From Stutzerimonas stutzeri (GTDB taxonomy: Bacteria > Pseudomonadota > Gammaproteobacteria > Pseudomonadales > Pseudomonadaceae), in contig NZ_JAMOHZ010000001.1 of NCBI RefSeq assembly GCF_024448715.1, positions 496,001 through 560,000 on the forward strand: a stretch of 64,000 nucleotides of DNA, given 5' to 3'. Positions 8,410 to 18,060 of this stretch are shown piece after piece. Made by a program: the position numbers and the translations under genes. Positions within the stretch are counted from its first letter, which is position 1; each line of letters begins with the position of its first letter. The notes beneath the pieces were generated by a model that worked only from the letters and a program-made list of their open reading frames with translations, had not been told where the DNA came from and made no database searches.

Positions 8410-9819
8410 TCAGTTGGACGCGCTTTGCGGCCCGCCTTCGAGCAGATAACGCTCCCGCGTGTAGGCCAGATAATACTTGTTCACCGCATTGACGTAGCTG
8501 ACCACGCCCATCCCCATGGTCTCCATGGCGATACGCTCGACCTGGAAGAACCATTGATCAGGGTTGAGACCACGGCGCCTGGCCTCGGCACGCATGCTTT
8601 GCACCCGTTGCGGCCCCATGTTGTAGGCGGCCAGGATGAACGCCATGCGCTCGCGCTCATTGAGCCTGGCACTGGCGAAGAATTTGCGGCGAATACTGGC
8701 CAGATATTTCGCGCTGGCCAACACGTTATTGTCCAGTTTGCCGATATTGCTGACCCCCATGCTGCGGGCTGCGGCAGGTGTCATCTGCATCAGTCCGGTG
8801 GCCCCAGAAGCGCCGCGGGCGGCCGGGTTCAGGGTCGACTCCTTGAATGCCAACGCCGCTAGATTGAGCCAGTCGATATCCTGCTGCTGGGCATGCCGTT
8901 GCAGCGTCGAACGCACCTTTTCCAAGCGCTGTCGCCCGACCCGATCGAGTGGATACTGCACTCGATAAAGACGCCGATAGACCCGAACGAATGCTGCGTC
9001 CTGGTTATCCGGCACGTTGTAACTCTTGAGAAAACGATCGGCACTTGCGCGCAACATGCTCGCCTCTTTTCGAACGAACCAATGCATGTCGGCACGCTTA
9101 CCCAGCGCCAGCTGCGGCTCGATGCGCAATTTTGGCAACACTTTCGCCCAGCGTTCAGCGATTGTTTGCTCGACGACAGTGGCCGGGTAGATACCGGCCT
9201 GCACCATTTCCAGCACATCTTCCACGGCGAGCGTCGGGTCGACCCATTCCACGGCGATCGGTGCGCGCCCGGCTTGCATCAGCTCACGATTGATTCCTTC
9301 CAGGGCAGTCCCGGCAGCACTGCCGGCCGACAACGCCAAGCCGCGCCCCGACAGCTGCTCGAAGCGCTTGTAGTGTGGACTGCCCTGGCGAGTCACCAGA
9401 ACCATCGGAACATCATCGACGACAGCTCGGCTGCGGCTCACCCGGCGCATCGTTCCCAGGTCCAGCAACTCGCCGGGCGCGACCAGATCGCCCTCGCCTC
9501 TTTGCAGTGCGGCAAGTAGTTGGTCCTTGGCCTTCGGAATCATTTCCAACGTGATCGGTTGCCCCTTGGAGCCGCGATTAAGGAACTGTTCGAACGCACG
9601 CAGGCGGACGTATTCCACGCCGATAGCTTCACCCTTGACCTCGCCGGAGCTGTTGCGACTCTGGTTCACCAGCACGCGCAAAACCCCACTGCGGCGAATT
9701 TCCGCCAGATCGCGTACCGTATCCGCCGACTGCCAGGCTTGAGGACCCATCACGCGCGCGACGGCGGGCCAGGACGCGAGCGCCAGCAGGCAAAAAAGCA
9801 GGGGAAATAATCGGATCAT
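8410..9819 (-). CDS. mltF: Membrane-bound lytic murein transglycosylase F
   Basis: This 469-residue periplasmic enzyme cleaves peptidoglycan glycan strands to 1,6-anhydro products. After a signal sequence (FPLLFCLLALASWPAVA), a solute-binding-type domain spans about residues 40-270. The catalytic SLT domain follows, with glutamate in FKESTLNPAA and the motif GASGATGLMQMTPAA, then AAYNMGPQRV. The start at 9819 puts the signal peptide first; an upstream in-frame start at 9891 adds only a basic extension. The signal lacks an obvious lipobox cysteine. It faces the foldase gene with almost no spacer. Confidence 0.93.
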   Translation of the reverse strand: MIRLFPLLFCLLALASWPAVARVMGPQAWQSADTVRDLAEIRRSGVLRVLVNQSRNSSGEVKGEAIGVEYVRLRAFEQFLNRGSKGQPITLEMIPKAKDQLLAALQRGEGDLVAPGELLDLGTMRRVSRSRAVVDDVPMVLVTRQGSPHYKRFEQLSGRGLALSAGSAAGTALEGINRELMQAGRAPIAVEWVDPTLAVEDVLEMVQAGIYPATVVEQTIAERWAKVLPKLRIEPQLALGKRADMHWFVRKEASMLRASADRFLKSYNVPDNQDAAFVRVYRRLYRVQYPLDRVGRQRLEKVRSTLQRHAQQQDIDWLNLAALAFKESTLNPAARGASGATGLMQMTPAAARSMGVSNIGKLDNNVLASAKYLASIRRKFFASARLNERERMAFILAAYNMGPQRVQSMRAEARRRGLNPDQWFFQVERIAMETMGMGVVSYVNAVNKYYLAYTRERYLLEGGPQSASN

Positions 9820-9934
9820 CTTCGGCTTATCGGCTCGAATCGGACAGGATGAAACGCGGTCACTCTGCCGCAAAGGGGCGAAGACTCTCACAGCATGAAA
9901 GACGCCGCCAGCCGAAGCTGTCGTCGAACGTTAG

Positions 9935-9975
9935 GCATATCCATTAAATAACTGATTTTTATAGTTATAATTTGA
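9935..9975 (+). promoter_or_regulatory. Possible AT-rich promoter of tatD
   Basis: A strongly AT-rich island in an otherwise GC-rich spacer contains TATAAT at 9966-9971, 24 bases before the tatD ATG. The matching -35 box is weak (ATTAAA-like), so only the -10 is persuasive. Confidence 0.35.
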
Positions 9976-9995
9976 TTTTATAAGCGAGGCAGTTC

Positions 9996-10808
9996 ATGCA
10001 GCTTGTCGACATCGGTGTCAATCTGACCCACCCGACTTTCGCCCGTGATCCGCGTGCCGTCCTGGATCGCGCCTATGCAGCCGGCGTCACGCAGCTGGTG
10101 CTGACTGGCACCAATCTCGCCGAGAGCGAAGCGGCATCGGCACTCTGCCGCGACCTGGATGAAAGCCGGAAACGGCTGTTTTGCACCGCCGGTATTCACC
10201 CCCACGACGCGAGCCAATGGACGTCGGAAACCGCTACGCAGCTGAAAGACTTGCTCGCCGAACCCGAAGTGCGAGCGGTCGGCGAGTGCGGCCTGGACTT
10301 CAATCGCGACCTGTCTCCTCGCGCGCAGCAAGAACGCGTATTGGAGGAGCACCTGCAGCTGGCGGTGGAAACCGGCCTGCCGGTATTTCTACATGAGCGC
10401 GACGCCGATCAACGTCTGGTGGATATTCTCCGGCCATTCCGCGATCAACTCAGCGCCGCAGTGGTGCACTGTTTTACCGGCGAGAAACATGCGCTCTACG
10501 CCTATTTGGATCTCGACCTGCACATCGGCATTACCGGCTGGATCTGCGACGAGCGCCGCGGTACTCACTTGCACCCTTTGGTACGCGAGATTCCAGTGAC
10601 GCGGTTGATGCTCGAAAGCGATGCACCTTACCTGTTGCCGCGCACGCTGCGCCCCAAACCCAAGGGCGGACAGAACGAACCTGCCTTCCTCCCTGAAGTC
10701 TTGCGGGAAGTGGCCCGCCATCGCGGCATGAGCGAAGACGAGCTGGCCGCCAGCACCACCGCCTGTGCCCAGCAGTTCTTCGGTATCGCGCCCTTGGATC
10801 AAGACTGA
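9996..10808 (+). CDS. tatD: TatD-family metal-dependent deoxyribonuclease
   Basis: This 270-residue TIM-barrel metal hydrolase acts as a DNase / 3'-5' exonuclease in DNA repair and fragmentation. Diagnostic strings are the N-terminal [11 protein letters not shown] (the DIGVNL variant specific to TatD proper), [38 protein letters not shown] and [11 protein letters not shown], which supply the metal ligands. It starts after GAGG nine bases upstream. It is divergent from mltF and convergent with the thioesterase gene. Confidence 0.93.
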   Translation: MQLVDIGVNLTHPTFARDPRAVLDRAYAAGVTQLVLTGTNLAESEAASALCRDLDESRKRLFCTAGIHPHDASQWTSETATQLKDLLAEPEVRAVGECGLDFNRDLSPRAQQERVLEEHLQLAVETGLPVFLHERDADQRLVDILRPFRDQLSAAVVHCFTGEKHALYAYLDLDLHIGITGWICDERRGTHLHPLVREIPVTRLMLESDAPYLLPRTLRPKPKGGQNEPAFLPEVLREVARHRGMSEDELAASTTACAQQFFGIAPLDQD

Positions 10809-10932
10809 AAGGCCTCCAAGCCAACCACTCACGCCGGTTATGGCCCTGGCCGGCAAACACCAGCGACCACGGCACACACAGCAGCGCACCGGTCGACTAT
10901 CCGCAGATACGCCCCCAACCAACCTCGTCCGG

Positions 10933-11730
10933 TCAGCCGAACACCGTTACCGTCTGACGGCTCAACGCCACCAGCTCGCCCTTGGCCGTCCACAGCGCCG
11001 CTGCGCAATGGCCGTAGCCATCCTGCGCATATTCGATCACCGCACGGTACTGACACCATTCATGGGTGTCGATCTGCGGTGTCGGCTGAACGAACTCAAT
11101 GGTCCAAGTCAGCGAGCTGCCGGGCGCGAAGCCCTTCAGATGCGACAGCACCGCAGGTGGCCATGCATCTACCAGCGCCAGTAGATGCGAGACAGTGACC
11201 GGCTCGCGCTCGATCTCTCCGCGCTGTCGCACCCAGCCGCCCATCTCCCGCGAAGTATTGCCGCTAAACGGCAGCCCACCGATGCCCCAACGCATCGCCA
11301 GGTAGCGGGTAAATTCTGGCGCCACGCCGGGCACGTAAGGCAACTCCTGGCAATCTTCCACCGGCGGCATCGCTGGCGCCGGCTCCGCTGCCACCTCGAC
11401 GGCGGAAGCGCGAGCAGCGCCGAAACTGCCCTGAACGACGGTCACCACTTGGCCGTTCTGCACGGCACGCCCGAGCACCTGGCTGACCGCCTTGCCCTCA
11501 CGCAGTACCTCGGCCTCGAAGCTGACCGGCGTATCGACCAGCAGCGGACCGACGAACGTGATGGCCAGCGAGCGCACCGGACGGCCTTCCGGCACCTGCG
11601 CCTGCATTGCTTCGTACACCAGGGCTGCAACGACCCCGCCGAAACCGGCTCGGCCTTGGCCCCAGCTGGCAGGTACGACGACGTTCTGTGGATTGTCACG
11701 CACAGCGTGTATCAGTTCGGAAAAGGTCAT
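10933..11730 (-). CDS. TesB-like acyl-CoA thioesterase (double hotdog)
   Basis: This 265-residue protein has a double-hotdog layout. The N-terminal hotdog has SWGQGRAGFGGVVAALVYEAM and LAITFVGPLLVDTPVSFEAEVLREGKAVSQV; the C-terminal half has SHLLALVDAWPPA and LTWTIEFVQPTPQ. These are features of TesB-type acyl-CoA thioesterases. ATG 11730 is chosen because GAGGT lies six bases upstream; a GTG two codons earlier is less likely. The physiological acyl-CoA substrate cannot be told from the sequence. Confidence 0.82.
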   Translation of the reverse strand: MTFSELIHAVRDNPQNVVVPASWGQGRAGFGGVVAALVYEAMQAQVPEGRPVRSLAITFVGPLLVDTPVSFEAEVLREGKAVSQVLGRAVQNGQVVTVVQGSFGAARASAVEVAAEPAPAMPPVEDCQELPYVPGVAPEFTRYLAMRWGIGGLPFSGNTSREMGGWVRQRGEIEREPVTVSHLLALVDAWPPAVLSHLKGFAPGSSLTWTIEFVQPTPQIDTHEWCQYRAVIEYAQDGYGHCAAALWTAKGELVALSRQTVTVFG

Positions 11731-11828
11731 GCCCACCTCGGATCGTTGTTATCGGCAGCTATCTTATAGCCGGCTCGCTGATGGGCGCGCATATCTGGGC
11801 TTCGATGATAAGGCGCTATCGCGCGCAC

Positions 11829-13850
11829 CTATGGATCGCTGCGCTCATCCGTGCGCCGACGCCTGAGGATATCGGGGCGCCACGGCAATTGGCGCTTCAG
11901 TCTGGCTAGCGAAGCCCGCATCGTCGCCATGTTCGCCGGTTGGCCAGCGTAGCGTGTCATCTCGTAGAGCCGAGCGAAATCACGAATCGGCTCGGCAACG
12001 GCCGGAGCCAAACCCGCCGCCCGCTCGGCAAAATCGCGCGCGCCCTCGCCCGCTTGCCGCGCGATTCCCTGGCGTGCCAGCAACCCTTCGAAACGCTGAA
12101 ACAGACGCAGCTGAGGGTCGCGTTCGCGCCGCCAGGGTTTCAGCAGCATCAGCGCCAGAAGCGAAATCAGCAGCGCCCCGAAGGCAACCATCAGCAATCC
12201 GAGCTTGCGCTCATCGATCTTGCCGAACAGTCCCTTCAGAATTTCCAGCTGACGCTCGCCCTGGTAGCCGAGGACCCAGCGTTGCCAGCCGTAGTTGAGA
12301 TTGTCCCAGCCGAATCGCAGCTCGTTCAGCCAGCCGATATCACGGTAGCGTCGCAACGTAAGTGGCGAGTCCTCAAGAAACCCCTGCTCGTCGGCAAGCG
12401 CTTCTTCGAGCCCCAGCTCGATGCGTTCCGGTGCAACCTGGAATGTAGGATCCACGGCGATCCAGCCACGATCGGCGATCCAGTACTCAACCCAGGCATG
12501 AGCATCAAGCTGACGAACCGACAGATAGTTACCCGAAGGGTTGATTTCTCCGCCCTGATAACCGGCTACGACGCGTGCGGGTATGCCAGCCGCGCGCAGC
12601 ACAAAGGTCATCGCCCCGGCGTAGTGAATACAGAAACCGTTCAGCGTATCGAAAAGAAAGCCATCGACGATATCGGCACCCACCGATGGTGGCCGCAGCG
12701 TGTAACCGTATGGCTGCTGATTGAAATGCCGCAGCAGCGCCTGCACGGTCGCCTCTGGAGTTCGGTGGTTGCGGCGCAGCTCCGCGGCCCATGTCCGGCT
12801 GCGCGGATTGCCCGTAGCGGGAAGCTGCAAGGCGCGCTCAAGCATCGAGGGCACGGCCTCAGGCTCGCGCAGCGATTCGGTCCATGAAGTTGCCCGGTAA
12901 AGTAATGGCTGGTCAATTGGGCGTTGTCGTTGCAGATGGAAATCGGCCATCAGCCGTACGTTGTCTGCATCCACTTGCGGCACGTCCAGCGCATATAACC
13001 ACGGCCGGCCACTGGGTTGCATTACGACGCTGTAGCGCACCGGCTCGCCTCGCGGAGTCCAATCAGGCGCCTGCGGCGCTTGTGAAGCGAATGATTGCGA
13101 CCAGCGTCGGCCATCGAAGCGCTCGAAGGTGACCGCTCGCCAATACAGCTGGTCCCGCTCGGGGATCGGACCTTCGAAGCTGACCCTGAACGCCAGTTCG
13201 GCGGAGCGACTCAGTTCGGCGATATCACCTGGCGACATGCTGTCGGCCAACCCGGTTACACCGCGATCCTGTGGCTGCGGCAAGGACCAGAGCGGACCCA
13301 ACCGCGGGAACAGTACGAACAGCACGAGCATAAGCGGCACGGCCTGAAGCAACAGCGAGCCCGCCAGCCGCATTGTCGGCCAGGGTTGCGTGGCCACGGT
13401 ATTCTGCTGCAGACCGATCATCGCGGCCAGCAGCGCGGTGATTGGCAACAGGCTGTACAGCCCGGCCAGCAAGCTGTCGTAGAACAGGTAACTGGTCACC
13501 ACGGCGAAAAAACCAAGGAAGATCAGCACCAGTGCATCGCGGCGACTACGCATCTCCACCAGTTTGAGAATGAACGCGGCAATCAGCAGCACCACCCCGG
13601 CGTCGAGTCCGATTACGCTGCCACGCGAAAAGTACACGCCAAACCCGGCACCAATCATCATCAGGGCTTTCGCCCAGCCCTTTGGATAGCGGGCGCGCAT
13701 GCGGAAGATTTGTACGCGCCACGTCGCACAAGCGAGCCAGAGGCCGATGATCCATAACGGCAGATGACCGAGATGAGGAAGAATTACCAGCACTTGCGCT
13801 ACCAGCAGCCAGACCAACCCGTTGCGCGGAATCGCCTGCGCAGTGTTCAC
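11829..13850 (-). CDS. tgpA: Transglutaminase-like membrane protein TgpA
   Basis: This 673-residue inner-membrane protein has about six N-terminal transmembrane helices, a periplasmic transglutaminase-core domain, and a C-terminal helix (LMVAFGALLISLLALMLL) leading to a cytoplasmic DUF4129-like tail. The Cys-His-Asp core is visible as GFCIHYAGAMTFVLRAAGIP (Cys near residue 400), DAHAWVEYW and VDPTFQ. A GTG start at 13850 is chosen: it overlaps the DUF58 stop by four bases (GTGA) and has GGAG upstream, while the open frame further up lies inside DUF58. In P. aeruginosa, tgpA is essential and sits in the same moxR-DUF58-tgpA cluster. Confidence 0.9.
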   Translation of the reverse strand: MNTAQAIPRNGLVWLLVAQVLVILPHLGHLPLWIIGLWLACATWRVQIFRMRARYPKGWAKALMMIGAGFGVYFSRGSVIGLDAGVVLLIAAFILKLVEMRSRRDALVLIFLGFFAVVTSYLFYDSLLAGLYSLLPITALLAAMIGLQQNTVATQPWPTMRLAGSLLLQAVPLMLVLFVLFPRLGPLWSLPQPQDRGVTGLADSMSPGDIAELSRSAELAFRVSFEGPIPERDQLYWRAVTFERFDGRRWSQSFASQAPQAPDWTPRGEPVRYSVVMQPSGRPWLYALDVPQVDADNVRLMADFHLQRQRPIDQPLLYRATSWTESLREPEAVPSMLERALQLPATGNPRSRTWAAELRRNHRTPEATVQALLRHFNQQPYGYTLRPPSVGADIVDGFLFDTLNGFCIHYAGAMTFVLRAAGIPARVVAGYQGGEINPSGNYLSVRQLDAHAWVEYWIADRGWIAVDPTFQVAPERIELGLEEALADEQGFLEDSPLTLRRYRDIGWLNELRFGWDNLNYGWQRWVLGYQGERQLEILKGLFGKIDERKLGLLMVAFGALLISLLALMLLKPWRRERDPQLRLFQRFEGLLARQGIARQAGEGARDFAERAAGLAPAVAEPIRDFARLYEMTRYAGQPANMATMRASLARLKRQLPWRPDILRRRRTDERSDP

Positions 13851-14809
13851 TGATCGCGCTCCCGCTCCAGACCGAACAAAGCCAATTCGCGCAAGCAACG
13901 GTTGCGGTGATCGGCGCCGCCGTCCGGGCCAATGGTTGTCGACGCGATGCGCAAGGCGAAAGGTTGCTGGCGTGCAGATAATTCGACGACCCAGTGACAA
14001 AGTAGCGACAACCGCGCTTCGATATCGCCGTCGATGGCATCGAGATCAAGTAGCGGCTCCTGGCCAGCCAACGCGGTGAAATCCTTCACCAGCAAGCCTT
14101 GGCCTCGGGAAAATGCCTTCCAGTTGAGTCGACGCCGCGAGTCGCCAGGCTGCCATGGTTTCAAGCCTTGATAATCATCGATGCCACTCCCAATTGCGCG
14201 GGCCCCCTCGCTCTCTTCTTCGGTCAGCCCGCCGGCTTGTGGTAAATCGCCTGCTGATGGACGCGGATAGACCAGCGCAGCCAGTTGCAGATCGACCCAA
14301 CTCCAAGCCACGAGAATTCCCAGTGGAAAACGACTTTCGACACGTATCCGCCCCGGCTTCAGCCAGCCGCGGCGCTCGCTCAGCAGGCTCAGCTCGACCT
14401 CACAGGTTCCGCTCGCTGGTACATCGATCAGTTGCAGGCCGCTCCTGGGCCAGCCCAACGCGACAGCCTGATAGAGACGGCCACGACTTTCCAGCCTGAC
14501 CCGCAGACGCGCCTGCTCACCTAGGAAGACAGCCTCCGCTCCGCCTGCCTGTAGAACCAAGCCCGCTAGATTCCGCCAGGTATGCAGAATCGCAACCACG
14601 AATACCGAGCCGAGCAGGAACGTCAGCGCATAGGCGAGACTGTTCTGGTAATTGATCGCGGCAAGCAGCATCAGCAGCAGGGCCAGCAGAAACGACATGC
14701 CCACCGCAGTCGGCATGATAAATATGCGCCGCTGATCGAGCCGCACATTCGGCCCGGGCGGAATACGCTTCAACAACCAGCGATCACGTACTCGTGGTAG
14801 CAGTCGCAT
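13847..14809 (-). CDS. DUF58 domain membrane protein
   Basis: This 320-residue protein has two close N-terminal transmembrane helices (MSFLLALLLMLLAAI and LTFLLGSVFVVAILHTW) and then a soluble DUF58 region. The signature DDYQGLKPWQPGDSRRRLNW lies in the C-terminal half, followed by a degenerate vWA-like fold. It is the middle gene of the moxR-DUF58-tgpA operon and overlaps tgpA by four bases. DUF58 proteins are thought to act as substrates or partners of MoxR ATPases. The molecular activity is unknown. Confidence 0.88.
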   Translation of the reverse strand: MRLLPRVRDRWLLKRIPPGPNVRLDQRRIFIMPTAVGMSFLLALLLMLLAAINYQNSLAYALTFLLGSVFVVAILHTWRNLAGLVLQAGGAEAVFLGEQARLRVRLESRGRLYQAVALGWPRSGLQLIDVPASGTCEVELSLLSERRGWLKPGRIRVESRFPLGILVAWSWVDLQLAALVYPRPSAGDLPQAGGLTEEESEGARAIGSGIDDYQGLKPWQPGDSRRRLNWKAFSRGQGLLVKDFTALAGQEPLLDLDAIDGDIEARLSLLCHWVVELSARQQPFALRIASTTIGPDGGADHRNRCLRELALFGLERERDQ

Positions 14810-14842
14810 GCTCGTCCTCTCGGCGATTCTCGCGATACGGCG

Positions 14843-15760
14843 TCAGAGCGCCGGCACTTCGCGCAGCAGCCATTGCACCAACGCGCCGCCACCATGGCCA
14901 GTGGCGTCCGCCTGCTCCCGAAGGCGATGCCCGACCACCGACGGCAGCACGGCCTGAACATCTTCCGGAATCACATAGTCGCGACCGTCGAGAAAAGCCC
15001 ACGCCCGTGCCGCCGCTAACAGCGCCAAACTACCACGAGGCGAAAGCCCCCAAGCGAACTGTGGCTGCGTGCGGGTGGCCTCGACCAATCGCAGCACGTA
15101 GTCGACCAACGCATCACTGACCCGCACCTGCGCCACCGCATTCTGAATCTCCACCAGTTCGGCATGAACGAGCATGGGTTCCAGGCGCGCCAGGAGATCG
15201 CGGCGCGAGTCGCCGAGCAGCAGCGCTTTCTCCGCTGCCTTCGCTGGATAGCCCAAAGACAGGCGCATCAGGAAACGATCCAGTTGCGATTCGGGGAGCG
15301 CGAAGGTCCCGCCGGAGCTGACAGGGTTCTGCGTGGCGACGACGAAGAATGGATCAGGCAAGGGCCGGGTCGCGCCCTCGATGGTGACCTGTCCCTCTTC
15401 CATCGCTTCGAGCAGTGCGCTCTGGCTTTTCGGCGTCGCCCGGTTGATTTCGTCCGCGAGGATCAGCTCGGCAAAGATCGGTCCTGGATGGAAGACGAAC
15501 TGGCCGCTGTCCTTGTCGAACACTGAGGTACCGAGGATATCGCCCGGCAACAGGTCCGAGGTGAACTGGATACGCTGGAATTCCAATCCCATCACCCTGG
15601 CTAGCGCATGGCTGAGGGTGGTCTTGCCCATGCCAGGCAAATCCTCGACCAGCAGATGCCCCCTCGCCAGCAGGCAGGCCATGGCCAATCGAACCTGTGA
15701 TTGCTTGCCGAGCAGGACTTCGTTCACCGCTCTGAGACAGACGTCCAATCGCGCACGCAT
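14843..15760 (-). CDS. MoxR-family AAA+ ATPase
   Basis: This is a 305-residue chaperone-like AAA+ ATPase. Walker A is LPGMGKTT near 41-48, Walker B ILADEINRATPKSQ, and sensor 1 VVATQNPVSSGGT. The C-terminal lid includes ATRTQPQFAWGLSPRGSLAL, typical of MoxR. The start at 15760 has GGAG seven bases upstream; the open frame extending 44 codons further has no family homology. It is the first gene of the moxR-DUF58-tgpA operon, likely assembling or activating a membrane or periplasmic complex. Confidence 0.92.
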   Translation of the reverse strand: MRARLDVCLRAVNEVLLGKQSQVRLAMACLLARGHLLVEDLPGMGKTTLSHALARVMGLEFQRIQFTSDLLPGDILGTSVFDKDSGQFVFHPGPIFAELILADEINRATPKSQSALLEAMEEGQVTIEGATRPLPDPFFVVATQNPVSSGGTFALPESQLDRFLMRLSLGYPAKAAEKALLLGDSRRDLLARLEPMLVHAELVEIQNAVAQVRVSDALVDYVLRLVEATRTQPQFAWGLSPRGSLALLAAARAWAFLDGRDYVIPEDVQAVLPSVVGHRLREQADATGHGGGALVQWLLREVPAL

Positions 15761-15954
15761 GCAACTCTCCTTTGTTTGTTCCGTCGATCCTACTGACCCG
15801 GCAAGCTCAGGCAAAGCGATGGAAATCTGCGGTGACGAAGTTGTGACCCGGCGCTTGGTCCTTGCTCCGGTGGGGATGCCGCGTATCGCCAACCGCCCGA
15901 GCGCGAGCTATGGGCGCGTCGGTAACCTGCAGGCAATCAAGCGCGGCTGCGCGA

Positions 15955-16557
15955 CTACGGCCGCTGCATATCGAAACGCTCGCGAGTATAGCTGTAAGTC
16001 GCGCCGCCAAGTCTCCCGACCAGATCGAGCCTGGCCGAATCGATACGTCCGCGCTCGTCGAGCACGCGGTCATCGATATGCGCCAGCAGCACTTCGGCGA
16101 AGATCAGCTGGCAGTTGGGCGCCTCAGCCGGATACGGCAGGATCTGCGCGACGCGGCATTCAAAGGCGACCGGCGCGCCAGCCACCCGCTGCACGTTCAC
16201 GAGACGGGCCGGTTCGCTGGCGATACCACAGTGCTCGAATTCGCTAAGACCGTGGGGCAGTGCGGCGGCGGACGCATTCATCGCCTCGGCCTGCTCAGCG
16301 CTGACGAGCTGAACGACCAGCTCACCGGTATCGAGCGCATTGCGGGCGGTGTCCTTGGGCAGCCCATCCTTGAGGCCGACGTTGATAAGCAACGTCGGAG
16401 GCTCGCTACTGATTACTTGGAAAAAACTGAACGGTGCAAGATTGCTGATGCCCGATGCCGAGCATGTCGAGACCCAGGCAATCGGTCGCGGTGTAACGGT
16501 GGACGCCAGCCAACGATAGGCCTCGACCGGCGCCAAGGTGGAGAAGTCGAGTTGCAT
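15955..16557 (-). CDS. Flavin reductase-like FMN-binding protein
   Basis: This 200-residue protein has the flavin-reductase-like split-barrel fold. The motif TVTPRPIAWVSTCSASGISNLAPFSFF is the phosphate/FMN-binding region, followed by LINVGLKDGLPKDTARN and a C-terminal YSYTRERFDMQRP. Homologues include small oxidoreductases and the NtaB/HpaC-like partners of monooxygenases. No monooxygenase gene lies next to it, so the partner is unknown. Start 16557 is the last Met before the conserved N terminus; an upstream start at 16632 is possible. Confidence 0.8.
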   Translation of the reverse strand: MQLDFSTLAPVEAYRWLASTVTPRPIAWVSTCSASGISNLAPFSFFQVISSEPPTLLINVGLKDGLPKDTARNALDTGELVVQLVSAEQAEAMNASAAALPHGLSEFEHCGIASEPARLVNVQRVAGAPVAFECRVAQILPYPAEAPNCQLIFAEVLLAHIDDRVLDERGRIDSARLDLVGRLGGATYSYTRERFDMQRP

Positions 16558-16646
16558 AAGGGTTCTCTGCGGAGTCGGCCTGCAATTGGCCAGAACCGAC
16601 GGATGGGACGTGGCAACCGAAGCGGCTGCCACTCAGCGCCGCGCTG

Positions 16647-16925
16647 TCAGCGCCCCGCGCGCGATTCGCGCAGATAGAAGCGGGCCTTCTTGGCCTTTTC
16701 CACGCAGCCTTGATAACCCTCGAATTGTTGCTGGGTTTTAGCGCCGGTAAGCAAGGCGATTGCTTTGGAATAGCTCACGGTGCCGGCAAAGCCTTCCGCT
16801 TCTGCCAGACTCTGCTCTTCCCAAGCAGCGTTCAGCTGGGACGCACAGTTGTCGCGATAAGCGGTTTTCGCGGCGCAACCGGTCAGGGCCAACGCCAACA
16901 GAGATAAACAGATCAAATTTTTCAT
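16647..16925 (-). CDS. Small putative lipoprotein
   Basis: This 92-residue protein has a type II signal peptide: KNLICLSLLALALTG followed by the lipobox cysteine (LALTGC). The mature part is about 73 residues, with two more cysteines (RDNCAS and YQGCVEK) that could form a disulfide, and is otherwise helical and charged. The start at 16925 gives a canonical lipoprotein signal. It lies 28 bases downstream of mnmH on the same strand. No family is recognised. Confidence 0.7.
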   Translation of the reverse strand: MKNLICLSLLALALTGCAAKTAYRDNCASQLNAAWEEQSLAEAEGFAGTVSYSKAIALLTGAKTQQQFEGYQGCVEKAKKARFYLRESRAGR

Positions 16926-16953
16926 CGACACATCCTCAATTTTTGAGACCTGC

Positions 16954-18060
16954 TCAGTTTTGACTACCTGCAATACGCTCGCGGAGAAATTCGACTACAG
17001 CATCTTGCTCGCCAGCGAATTCGATTCGGGACGCCTTGCTCTCCCGCTGGTAGGCATACATCGGGTCGTAGTATTGCCTCAGCAACACCTCGATCCAGCC
17101 GCGGTGCAGATCGACCGCACCCGTATTGGCCTGCTCGGTAAGCGCCTGGTCCATGATCGCGGCCAACTGCTTGTAGCACTCGCCTCCGAGCCGCTTGCTG
17201 ATATTGACCAGACTTTGCTGCAAACGCTCGCTGAACGCGGCAAATCCCGCCTCGCCCTGCTCCGTGACGAACTCGGCACAGAGGTCAATTACGTAATCTT
17301 TGAGGATTCGATCGACGCGCCCTTCGAAGCTGTCCTCCAACCAAACTAGCGGATACTGCTGCATCCCTTGGAACAGCGGCAGCGGTATGGAACAACGGCC
17401 CACCAGCCGCGCTTCATCCTCAAGGACGAATTGACCGACGCCCGCCTCTTGCATCTTTAGCAGGCGAATCGCCAGCGCGTTCTCGAAATCAATCTGCACC
17501 GGTTGCGGCGTGGCACGCTTGCCGAAGCTTGAGCCGCGATGATTGGCGATACCTTCCAGATCGACGCTGTCGTCCAGGCGCGCAAGCACTTCGGTCTTGC
17601 CAGTGCCGGTCATGCCGCCGACCAGCACGAAGTCATAATTCGCCGCCGCGTGCTCGATGGTTTCCAGCAGAAAGTGGCGCATCGCCTTGTAGCCGCCCGT
17701 GACACGCGGGTAGTCGATGCCCGCCTCGGTCTTGAGCCACTGCTGAACCAGCTGTGAACGCAGACCGCCGCGAAAACAATAGAGATAGCCCTGGGGATTG
17801 TTCCGCGCGAAATCGGCCCAGGCCTGGATGCGCTCGGCCTTGAGCTGGCCGCTGACCAGTCGATGACCCAGTTCGATCGCCGCCTGCTGGCCGTGCTGTT
17901 TGTAGCAGGTGCCGACCTTCTGCCGCTCGAGATCGTCCATCAGTGGCAGGTTGATCACGCCGGGAAACGCGCCCTTGGCAAATTCCACCGGTGCTCGCGC
18001 ATCCATCATTGGTACATCGTTGAGAAACAACTCGCGGAAGTTATCGGTATCGCCGCGCAT
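16954..18060 (-). CDS. mnmH: tRNA 2-selenouridine synthase
   Basis: This 368-residue enzyme (also SelU/YbbB) replaces sulfur by selenium in 2-thiouridine at the tRNA wobble position using selenophosphate. An N-terminal rhodanese domain carries the active Cys in [13 protein letters not shown] (Cys95). A P-loop domain follows with GGMTGTGKT (Walker A, about 148-156). ATG 18060 shares one base with the selD stop (TGATG), so translation is coupled; a TTG one codon earlier is less likely. Pairing with selD supplies its selenium donor. Confidence 0.94.
   Translation of the reverse strand: MRGDTDNFRELFLNDVPMMDARAPVEFAKGAFPGVINLPLMDDLERQKVGTCYKQHGQQAAIELGHRLVSGQLKAERIQAWADFARNNPQGYLYCFRGGLRSQLVQQWLKTEAGIDYPRVTGGYKAMRHFLLETIEHAAANYDFVLVGGMTGTGKTEVLARLDDSVDLEGIANHRGSSFGKRATPQPVQIDFENALAIRLLKMQEAGVGQFVLEDEARLVGRCSIPLPLFQGMQQYPLVWLEDSFEGRVDRILKDYVIDLCAEFVTEQGEAGFAAFSERLQQSLVNISKRLGGECYKQLAAIMDQALTEQANTGAVDLHRGWIEVLLRQYYDPMYAYQRESKASRIEFAGEQDAVVEFLRERIAGSQN

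Noticed and set aside
10834..10856. GCCGG/CCGGC inverted repeat between tatD and the thioesterase as a terminator
   Set aside because: A five-base stem with a long loop and no T tract is not convincing.
11940..12887. A 315-codon frame opposite tgpA
   Set aside because: It is antisense to a conserved membrane protein gene with intact catalytic motifs; no start signal.
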